Part shown: positions 9,497-17,165 of the stretch, in pieces
How positions within the stretch are numbered: the stretch's first letter is position 1
Layout of the letters: each line of letters begins with the position of its first letter
Made by a program: the position numbers and the translations under genes
Assembly: GCF_008035925.1 (NCBI RefSeq)
Contig: NZ_CP036264.1
Location: forward strand, 3,344,443-3,408,442
Origin: Stieleria maiorica
GTDB lineage: Bacteria > Planctomycetota > Planctomycetia > Pirellulales > Pirellulaceae
Direction of reading: 5' to 3'
DNA: 64,000 nt
The notes under the pieces: generated by a model
The model's input: only the letters and a program-made list of their open reading frames with translations
Told to the model about the DNA's origin: nothing
The model's database searches: none

Positions 9497-12301
9497 ATGA
9501 GCCTGTCGGTCGAATCTTCCGCCCCCAAACCGCTGCTGTGGTGTCTGGTTTTCGTCGGCAGCTGGTTGGCCCTTTCGGGTTTTGCATCGGCTGTGGTTCA
9601 GCTGCGCGCGTCACGGTGGCCGACGGCCGAAGGCGTGATCCGCCGCTGCGAAGTGGTTCCGGAGAACGATTATTACTTCGTTCAGCTGGAATATGAATTC
9701 ACCGTCGATGGCGTCGTATACACCAACGACGATGTCTATCTGTATTCCGGCATCGGCGGCATCTCGGTCGCCAGTGAAACGATGGGCGGCGAAACGCAGG
9801 CGGAGGCCGAAACGATCCGCAGCAGTTATCCGGTCGGCAAATCAGTCAGGGTCTACTACCAGCCGGACAATCCCGGCCGATCGGCGCTGATCATCGACGC
9901 GACCGGAATCCTGGTGATCGCCGTGTTCGGTTTGATCCTTGCCGTGATCGCGTTTGTGCCGATCAAGTTTCCCAAACTGTTTCAATCGACGCGTGAGCGA
10001 GTCGAAAATGACGACGTGGATCGCTGGGGCGCCACTCCGGTGGTGTTCACCGCCGAGGTGTTCCAGCGTCTGGAACAGGAATTGTCGGCGAGGGAAGACG
10101 CCGACACGTCGCATGCGGGATCCATTCTGAACGCGTCAGAGTTCGAAGTCATCCACTGGCGACCGGGGCAGCGTGTGGAGATCAAGCGTCACGACGGCGG
10201 GCTGTTGTCGCGCAAGCCCGCCTACCTTGTTTGCATTGACTGGGAAAAGCAATCGTTGATCGCCGGAAACGAAGGCGAAACGGAGTCGATTCCGTTCTCG
10301 GCGATCGACGAACTGCGTTTGGGCGGGCTTCGTGAAATCCGCAGCACCGGCGGCAAGAATTCACGAAGCTACGAAGCCTGGGACGTCTGGCTGGACGCGA
10401 TCGTCGGTGCGCGGCGAATCCGACTGGTCAGCAGATCGGACTTTCGCGACCCCGACCGGGCGTTTTGCCACGCGCTGCGGCCGGCGGCTCCGCTGGCGGT
10501 CAGCCTGGACCGACCGCTTCGTTGGGTCGGGTTTGACAGTCATGGAAAGTATCGGCCACCCCGATTCGTCTCGCAAATCGAACTCGTCGATGTTGTTCCG
10601 CCGGCAGATGTCCCGTCAACGCATTCCGGCGACAATCCACACGCGGTGGACTACGGCGACACGGAGACGCCGAGCGATCAAGACGATTCGGTGCCGCAAA
10701 ACGAATGGAAATCGATTTCAAAGCCGGCCAAGACAAAGGTCTCGATGCAACAGTCGGACGACTCGCTGCATGTCGGCTTGCCGCGTCAGTTTCGATTTTC
10801 TGAGGTCCAGGGGTTCGGCTTTGCAGTCCTGATCGGCGGGTTCATTGCGATGATTTCCCCGGCCGTCTTTCGCGACCCCGAACCGGGGCCTCGTATCTTC
10901 GTGGCGGTGTTGAGCCTGATCCCCTTGGTCGTGCTGGTCCACACGGTCAGCCAGTGGGCTCGAAGGGGAGTCATCGACGTGACCAAGAATCGATTGACGG
11001 TCACGGTGCGGGGACTGTTGCGATCCAAACGCCGGCAATGGTCGATCGGGGAGTTGTTGACGGTCTGTGTCGTCCCCAGCGGAAAGGAACGCGATGGGAT
11101 GCCGATCGAGGAGCTGGCGGTCATTACAGTCGGTGGTGCTTCCCATCGCTATTTCAAATCGTTCACCAATCGAGAACTCGCCTGGATCGCGGGATCCATC
11201 CGCCAGTTTCTCGCCTTCCCCGATCCGCCCGCGGTCACCCAGTCCGATCCAGACAAAGACGTCTTGGAGATCTCTCGCGGATTGGTTCGATCCCAGCAAC
11301 AGGCGATGGAAGACGCACTCGATGAAATGAAGCAGCAGGCACAGCGTTTGAACGAGGGGCTAAGGAAACGGGACGCGATCCTGGAAACCGACGAAGTCAA
11401 TCCCGTGATGCCGGAAGTCGCCGATGAAATCGTGGAACGCATGGAGCAAGTCTCGCGGGCCGATTCGGCGACCGCTCGCGCCGAATTCGGTCTGATCGAT
11501 TTTGACGTCTGGAATCCGGGCAAAATGATTCGGTACCGAAACACGACCTTGGATCCGAGACAAAACCTCATTAATTCGCTCGTCAGCGGTTTTGGATACG
11601 GAATCGTTTTCCTGTTCGTCGTGCCGTTTGCCGTCCCGATCCTCGGTGCGATTGTCTTGATTCCGATCGACATGATGGGTTCACGACGATGGCATTTCGT
11701 GGTGACCGACCTGATGGCACTCGGCGGCGGACTACTGTATTGGATCGCCACGTTGATCCTATTGGCCACCGCATGGACGTACTTGAAGCTTGCCGCCGCG
11801 TTCGCGCCGCGTGAAATCGAGTTGGATTGGAAAAAGCGACGAATGACGATTCGCGATGCCCACCGCGAACAAAGTTTCAGTTTCCAAGAGATTCGGCGTC
11901 TGAACCTGCGCGAGGTCAAGCGTCCGGGCGCAAAACGCAAGCACTCGATGTTCCGTATGGAAGCACAACTGCCCGGACACACTGTGATTCTCTTGGAAGC
12001 GGATGAAGCAGACGAAATCCGCGGGTTGGCGACTCCGGAGATGCCCTCGCAACAACGCGTGCGGTTGTTGGCCAAAGAGCTCGCGCCGCACTTGGATGTC
12101 CCGGTCCATTTGGCAGAACCGCTGACGGACCGTTTTAATGCCGTCGGCTATCCGGGCGAAGCACGGTTGACCGACGTGCTGCGATTGTGGCGGAACGTTG
12201 ACGGTGGGACACGAGTCAGGATCTCCCTGGCTCTCGCGGCGATCCTGTTGTTCTGGATCGTCCGGATCGTGCAGCGTTATCAGGCGAATGTCGATGTGTG
12301 A
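9497..12301 (+). CDS. large membrane protein with N-terminal DUF3592 domain
   Basis: 934 aa starting at ATG 9497 after CTGAGGAGACGGTGCG (strong GAGGAG ribosome site). Residues 13-35 are a first membrane helix; about 40-135 form a DUF3592-type domain (VEYEF/DGVVYTNDDVYL, then VRVYYQPDNPGRSALI), followed by a second helix (residues about 137-155). Two further helix pairs occur near residues 440-485 and 695-765, and one at the C-terminal end (about 912-930). Between them are soluble parts resembling PH-like/'DUF' membrane-associated domains, with a coiled-coil-like helix near residues 590-625. Role unknown; it stands alone between repeat-bearing gaps. Confidence 0.75.
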   Translation: MSLSVESSAPKPLLWCLVFVGSWLALSGFASAVVQLRASRWPTAEGVIRRCEVVPENDYYFVQLEYEFTVDGVVYTNDDVYLYSGIGGISVASETMGGETQAEAETIRSSYPVGKSVRVYYQPDNPGRSALIIDATGILVIAVFGLILAVIAFVPIKFPKLFQSTRERVENDDVDRWGATPVVFTAEVFQRLEQELSAREDADTSHAGSILNASEFEVIHWRPGQRVEIKRHDGGLLSRKPAYLVCIDWEKQSLIAGNEGETESIPFSAIDELRLGGLREIRSTGGKNSRSYEAWDVWLDAIVGARRIRLVSRSDFRDPDRAFCHALRPAAPLAVSLDRPLRWVGFDSHGKYRPPRFVSQIELVDVVPPADVPSTHSGDNPHAVDYGDTETPSDQDDSVPQNEWKSISKPAKTKVSMQQSDDSLHVGLPRQFRFSEVQGFGFAVLIGGFIAMISPAVFRDPEPGPRIFVAVLSLIPLVVLVHTVSQWARRGVIDVTKNRLTVTVRGLLRSKRRQWSIGELLTVCVVPSGKERDGMPIEELAVITVGGASHRYFKSFTNRELAWIAGSIRQFLAFPDPPAVTQSDPDKDVLEISRGLVRSQQQAMEDALDEMKQQAQRLNEGLRKRDAILETDEVNPVMPEVADEIVERMEQVSRADSATARAEFGLIDFDVWNPGKMIRYRNTTLDPRQNLINSLVSGFGYGIVFLFVVPFAVPILGAIVLIPIDMMGSRRWHFVVTDLMALGGGLLYWIATLILLATAWTYLKLAAAFAPREIELDWKKRRMTIRDAHREQSFSFQEIRRLNLREVKRPGAKRKHSMFRMEAQLPGHTVILLEADEADEIRGLATPEMPSQQRVRLLAKELAPHLDVPVHLAEPLTDRFNAVGYPGEARLTDVLRLWRNVDGGTRVRISLALAAILLFWIVRIVQRYQANVDV

Positions 12302-12710
12302 CGCCAGCACGTGGCGTGAGCAGGTGGTGGGCGCTGGTGGTGGGCGCTGGTGGTGGGGTGACTTCGGGCCGCTCGCTGACGCTTCCCGCTGGCATGGGAT
12401 GCCAGCACGTGGCGTTAGCCAGTGGCGGGCGCCGGTTGCGGGGTGACCCGGGGCCGCTCGCTGGCCGGCCTGTCGATTTAATCAGCCGTTTGGCGCGAGC
12501 CTACGGGCCCGGTGCGTTCTCTCGATGGTTCATGCCCGTACGCTCGCGCGATACGGCTGATCTCACGTGGGATCGGATTAAATCAACAGGTCGAGACGCG
12601 TCCCGCTGGCAGCTTTTCTAATCGCTTTGCCCCGGATCATTCTGCTTCGCCCTACTGCACGCCAATGTTGGACGTGCCGCTCGCTGACGCTTCCCGCTGG
12701 CATGCCGGGT
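12302..12710. repeat. composite repeat block A1 (palindromic element plus CGCTGACGC words)
   Basis: The core, 12469-12590, is an imperfect palindrome: left arm with ATCAGCCGTTTGGCGCGAGC, right arm with the near inverse GCTCGCGCGATACGGCTGAT; the right side carries an extra 17 bases between arm and tip, giving an asymmetric bulge. On its right are GCAGCTTTTCTAATCG and CCGCTCGCTGACGCTTCCCG (the latter also near 12367). The same core and flank recur inverted at 25929-26280, and the core alone at 40804-40942. No coding sequence is credible here. Confidence 0.8.
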
Positions 12711-14327
12711 TCATTTCCCCTTCAGCTTCGAAATCAGATAATCGCTGGTCGTTTCGTGTTGCACGTCTTCCGCTCCGGGATAGACCAATTCACACTCGAC
12801 TCCGACGCTGCGGCAGTGCTGTTGCAATTGCACGCCGAAATTAGCGGTGTGCGTGGGGTCTTTGGCCGGTTTGCCCATCGCCGGCGGGGCGTTGTACAGC
12901 AGGTGCACCGGCGGGTCATCCGCACTGACGAGCGCATAGGGCGAGTACTCGGCAATCCACGGCAAGATCGATTCGCGTTCGGCAAGGAACTCGTCGAACT
13001 GCGAAAGCTTCTTATCCGCATCGCCCTTGAATCCGAACGCGTGGCCGCCGTAGCGGCTGTTCGGCGTCCACGTCTTCATCTGCTGTGGGTCGAGCGTGGT
13101 TTGTGCCCCGCGGACGGCGGCGCACAACAAACGCGTCGACTGGCGTGCGATCGGATCGTCGCTGGTCGGATCCGCCATGTCGGGATGAAACGCCAACCAC
13201 AAACTGGAGCACGCACCGGCGGACCCACCGGAGGCGGCGATCCGCTGGGGATCGATGTTCCATTGATCCGCCTTGCTGCGGACAAATTGCAGCGCGCGGG
13301 CGGCGTCATGCAGCGGCCCTTTGACCGGCGGCACAACACCGTCGGCCGTCGCCTCGGGGATGAACCGATACTCGACCGAAACAACCGAGATGCCGGCGTC
13401 GAGCATCTCGGGCAACATGTTCAGCAAGCCGCTCATGCGACCGCCGGCCATCCATCCGCCGCCGTGGATGAAAAACAGCAACGGCGTCGGCGTCTCGGAT
13501 TCCGCTTTCCAAAAATGCAGCACCTGTTTCGGGTGATCGCCATAAGCGACGTCAAAATCGGTGGGGTTGGGCAATAATGGACGCGTCGCCAAATACCGCT
13601 CGGCTTCCTGCTCCTTGATTTCACGAACGAAAATGTTGCGCCAACGGATCTCGCCTCCGTGCGTCTGCAACATGATCGGTCCGGTTGCGGGCAGCGGTTT
13701 CGATCGGTCCCAATAGTTCTCCATCACCGCACCGTCGACGACCAACCGGTTGTTCAGCCAAACCCAAGTGCGGTCGTCGATCTGACGAATCTTGAATTGA
13801 TTCCACTGGCCGAACGGACGATCCGCTTTCACCATCGGGTCGCGACCGAGCGTGCTGGGGTTGTTATTGAACAATCCGCCCGACCCGAGATGCGGACGAC
13901 GGGTCGGACGCTTGGGGTCAAAGACTTGGTTGGAGTCCCAGATCTGGACCTGCGGCGTGCCTCGCAGATAGATGCCGCTATCGGCCGAGGGAACGGTTTT
14001 GTATTCCAGCAACAATTCGATGTCGCCGAACTCCTGGTCGGTTGTGGCGTAGGGGCCGTGGCCGTCGTTGACCAGTTCACCGTTTTCAACCCGCCAGTGA
14101 TCAGCAAACTCACTTCGTTGCTTGGCGATTTCCGCCTCTTTCTTTTCACCGGTCAGTTTCGACACCGGGTGCGGGTTCAATCCGTGCCAACCGGAAAGGT
14201 CTTTGCCGTTAAAGATCGCTCGAAAGCCTTTCGGCGGTTTCGGTTCGGCCGCCTCGGCCAGCGGGTTGGCCGCGATCAGCGGCAGAATAATGACAATCGC
14301 GAAACTTCGCGCAGCGACGCGGATCAT
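12711..14327 (-). CDS. exported DUF1080 (laminin-G-like glycan hydrolase) domain fused to alpha/beta-hydrolase esterase
   Basis: 538 aa. A signal peptide covers residues 1-26 (ending LAEAAEP). Residues about 33-237 are a DUF1080/3-keto-disaccharide hydrolase-type jelly roll: FRAIFNGKDLSGWHG, then DSGIYLRG, LFNNNPS and QTHGGEIRWRNIFVREI. Residues about 255-538 are an esterase/lipase of the BD-FAE/HSL type: oxyanion-hole HGGGW at 288-292, nucleophile elbow GGSAG at 367-371 (Ser369), C-terminal His524 in the right place for the triad. The two parts occur separately in many planctomycete genomes; joined, they suggest a secreted enzyme acting on an acylated glycan or glycoside. It is the second of two minus-strand genes with the methyltransferase upstream, 63 bases apart. 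Substrate not known. Confidence 0.85.
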   Translation of the reverse strand: MIRVAARSFAIVIILPLIAANPLAEAAEPKPPKGFRAIFNGKDLSGWHGLNPHPVSKLTGEKKEAEIAKQRSEFADHWRVENGELVNDGHGPYATTDQEFGDIELLLEYKTVPSADSGIYLRGTPQVQIWDSNQVFDPKRPTRRPHLGSGGLFNNNPSTLGRDPMVKADRPFGQWNQFKIRQIDDRTWVWLNNRLVVDGAVMENYWDRSKPLPATGPIMLQTHGGEIRWRNIFVREIKEQEAERYLATRPLLPNPTDFDVAYGDHPKQVLHFWKAESETPTPLLFFIHGGGWMAGGRMSGLLNMLPEMLDAGISVVSVEYRFIPEATADGVVPPVKGPLHDAARALQFVRSKADQWNIDPQRIAASGGSAGACSSLWLAFHPDMADPTSDDPIARQSTRLLCAAVRGAQTTLDPQQMKTWTPNSRYGGHAFGFKGDADKKLSQFDEFLAERESILPWIAEYSPYALVSADDPPVHLLYNAPPAMGKPAKDPTHTANFGVQLQQHCRSVGVECELVYPGAEDVQHETTSDYLISKLKGK

Positions 14328-14390
14328 GATGTGTTCTCGCAGGTGGGATAGGGGTGGGAGGGGAAGGACAATGATTGTAATCGGACCGAA

Positions 14391-15398
14391 CTAGCGGCGA
14401 ACACCCTCGATGACACTGACTTCGGTACCGGTCGGGACGATTCGTACCAGATCGAATCCCGAGTCATCGTACAACGATCGGTATTCATCGGCCGTGCGTT
14501 CCTTTCCGCCGGGGATCAGCATCATGGTCAGGTCCAGGAATTTTCCCATGAACGGATCGTTCCCCGGCGGGATCACGCTCTCGACGACCAGCAGCTTGTT
14601 CCCCGGCGCCATCACCGAATGACAGTGTTTTAGAATCGTCCGTGCACGATCGTCGTCCCAGTCGTGAATGATGTGTCGCATGACATACGCGTCCGCTCCA
14701 CCGGGCACGCTGTGGAAGAAATCACCGGAAATCAATTGGCATCGATCGAGCACTCCGGCAGCTTCGATTTGAGGACGTGCCCGTGAAATCACGTGTTCCA
14801 GGTCAAACAGGATGCCGTTCATTTGCGGATACTTTTGCAGGATCGCCGTCAACTTGGAGCCGTTGCCGCCGCCGATATCGGCAAGGGTGTCGATCCCGGC
14901 AAAGTCATAGGCATCCAGGATTGCACTGGTTTCACGGCCGTGAATTCCGGTCATCGCGGCATCGAAAATTTGCGCCTTTTCGGGATGCTGGGCCAAGTGT
15001 TCAAAGATCGGCTGACCAACGACTTTTTCATACGCGTTGTCGCCGGTTTGGACCGCATCGGCAAGATTGCCCCAGGCCAGAAAGTGTTCCTCGCCCATCA
15101 TCAACGCCATCGATCGTTGCGATCCCGGGACGTCGCTGCGGAGTAGTTCCGCCAGCGGCGTCAGCGTAAACCGCTTGTCGTCCTGCTCGGCAAACACGCC
15201 GATGCTGGCCAGCGCCCGCAACACGCGGTACAGCAGTTCCGGTTTCGTTTCGGTGGCGATTGCCAGTTCTTCGATCGACTTGCTGCCATCGACCAACAAG
15301 TCTGCAATCCCGAACTTGGCTGCGGCAAAGATCGCTTGTGAGGCGTAGTACCCGGTGATCAACTGGCCCAATCGAGCCGCCGGCGGAAGTTCCTTCAT
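14391..15398 (-). CDS. SAM-dependent O-methyltransferase (family 2, acetylserotonin-MT-like)
   Basis: 335 aa, the usual length of the family. ATG 15398 follows GTCGAGGAAACA. N-terminal winged-helix dimerisation domain (residues 1-90: ITGYYASQAIFAAAKFGIADLL, VLRALASIGVF). Rossmann SAM-binding domain with LADIGGGNGSKLTAIL (about 172-187), FDLEHVI as the acidic loop, GDFFHSVPGGADAYV, and the hallmark HIIHDWDDDRARTIL with catalytic-type His/Asp. C-terminal LDLTMMLIPGGKERTADEY. It would methylate a hydroxyl group of a small molecule; no biosynthetic partner is nearby, so the substrate cannot be named. Confidence 0.9.
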   Translation of the reverse strand: MKELPPAARLGQLITGYYASQAIFAAAKFGIADLLVDGSKSIEELAIATETKPELLYRVLRALASIGVFAEQDDKRFTLTPLAELLRSDVPGSQRSMALMMGEEHFLAWGNLADAVQTGDNAYEKVVGQPIFEHLAQHPEKAQIFDAAMTGIHGRETSAILDAYDFAGIDTLADIGGGNGSKLTAILQKYPQMNGILFDLEHVISRARPQIEAAGVLDRCQLISGDFFHSVPGGADAYVMRHIIHDWDDDRARTILKHCHSVMAPGNKLLVVESVIPPGNDPFMGKFLDLTMMLIPGGKERTADEYRSLYDDSGFDLVRIVPTGTEVSVIEGVRR

Positions 15399-15648
15399 TG
15401 TTTCCTCGACGATTCGTCGGCGTGTTGGTGATCTGGTGACCGTCGGATTCTATCTGGACGGCGCCACTTCGTGCGGAATGAGATAGAATACCCGCACGCA
15501 GCGCCAGTGGCTCGCTGGTTTACTCGTGCCGCGGCGCGCGAGGGCTGCAGCAGATCCGCTCGCTCGCGTTTCGGGCTGGTATGGATCGAATATCATGTGA
15601 GAGGGCAAACGGATCGATCACGATCAACCATTGGCGAAAGAGTCCATC

Positions 15649-16098
15649 ATGCAAAGCGAAACCTCTGGCACGAACGAGGACCCGTTTGACTTGGCACGCT
15701 TCGTCTCCGCCCAAGAAAGCTGCTACCCACAGGCGCTCGCGGAAGTCCAGCACGGTGAAAAACGCACGCACTGGATGTGGTTCATCTTCCCCCAGCTGCG
15801 CGGATTAGGGTTCAGTCCGACCGCCCGGTTGTACGGCATCAGCGGCATCGGTGAAGCCGAGGCTTACTTGGCCCATCCGGTGTTGGGGCCGCGATTGGTC
15901 GAGTGCTGCGAAGCGGCCTTGTCGCTCCAAGGCCGAACGGCCACCGAGATCTTTGGCCAACCGGACGACATGAAGCTTTGTTCATGCGCCACCTTGTTCG
16001 CGCAGGTCGCCGGTTCGGCGTCCGTGTACCAGCGAATCCTCGACAAATACTTCGGCGGAGGGTCGGATGATCGAACGCTGCAGTTACTCGATCAATAA
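15649..16098 (+). CDS. DUF1810 family protein
   Basis: 149 aa from ATG 15649 (an in-frame TTG lies at 15631). Family marks: FDLARFVSAQESCYPQALAE near the start, then HWMWFIFPQLRGLG, the ARLYGISG turn, AYLAHPVLGPRL, and DDMKLCSCATLFA near the end. It matches the length of DUF1810 proteins (about 140-150 aa), small conserved cytoplasmic proteins of unknown biochemical role. Single gene; a B-type repeat begins about 40 bases after it. Confidence 0.9.
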   Translation: MQSETSGTNEDPFDLARFVSAQESCYPQALAEVQHGEKRTHWMWFIFPQLRGLGFSPTARLYGISGIGEAEAYLAHPVLGPRLVECCEAALSLQGRTATEIFGQPDDMKLCSCATLFAQVAGSASVYQRILDKYFGGGSDDRTLQLLDQ

Positions 16099-17165
16099 CG
16101 CTACATTGAAATTGATATTTCGTGGATCGCCAGCGGCCCCCACGCTCTGGCGAGCGTAGCTACGGCAATGGGTGGATCGCCGTGCGAACGTAGCGACCTT
16201 CGCCGGAAGGTGATTCCCATCGGCACCAATTCAAGAATTAACCCTCCCTGCAAGGAGGGGTCGAGCGTAGCGAGGGGAGGGTCGATTGGTGATGGTTGAG
16301 TGCTTCCGAGCCACAGCTTCCGAGCCACAGCAAACCCTCCCCGCTCCGAGCGTGCACTTCTCCGCGCCCCTCCCAGAGTACGTGAAACGTATTCCTAAGC
16401 GACATGTTTTTCAGTGAAGTGATGTCGTCCAACAAGACAGATCGCATTCGCCTGTTTCGACGGAGGTTGTGCCCCTTGTTTTCCACCGCAGAGCGGTGCC
16501 ACAACACAGCCCGGGGTCGCGAAGCGCACCCCTGGGCCTGGGAAAAATGAGAATCGAAACCCCATCGGGGTTCAACAAACTGTTTCACGATGCAGCGGAA
16601 TTCATTCCGCTGCACTTGCCCAAAGGGCATACACATCCATAGCCTGGGGTTACGCCCGGACTCGCTGGGGCTCATCCGGTCTCACCCCAGGCTAAGTTGT
16701 CGATCGCCGTTGGCGAACCGAGCGGAGTGAACTTTGATGACGCACGGAACAAAAGCAACTGAATCCATCAGTAATACAATCGACTTCCCGTTGGGGTTGC
16801 CGGGCTTGCTGCATCTGATTTTGCGGTGCGCTATCGCGACCCCAAGCTTTGTTGTGACACGCCGCTGGCGTGCGACCGCGACGCAGTTCTGTTGAAATGG
16901 TTTCGTGAGCGCCACGCGACTTGAAATGCACCAGCAATAGAAGTCACTTTCAAAGGGGAGGGTGACTTTAATTGCTTGACGCTCGAAGCGTTAACTTGAT
17001 GCGTATGTCCATCGCCATCAGGTGGTTCCCTTGCGCGTTCCATACTCTGGCGAGCGTCGCGACCGCAGTGAGTGGCCACGGAAATTTGCAATCTTGGGGG
17101 ACATCGACTCCACTATCCCTCCTGCGTGTCGTGAATCAATCGTCGAAACAGGGGAGAGTTAGATA
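16099..17165. repeat. 1.07-kb non-coding region full of palindromic repeats
   Basis: 16140-16210 is a copy of repeat family B (CTCTGGCGAGCGTAGCTACG then a CTTCGCCGGAAGG half), with a second partial copy at about 17042-17075. 16253-16286 has CCCTCC/GGAGGG inversions. 16592-16613 is a perfect 10-bp palindrome (GCAGCGGAAT, TC, ATTCCGCTGC). AGCCTGGGGT (16641-16650) and ACCCCAGGCT (16684-16693) form another stem. Open frames here (for example 16238-16675 on the minus strand) are interrupted by these repeats and have no protein character, so I call none. Confidence 0.65.

Noticed and set aside
16238..16675. 145-aa minus-strand open frame in the repeat region
   Set aside because: It runs through several palindromic repeats and has no conserved character; typical of spurious calls in planctomycete repeat DNA.
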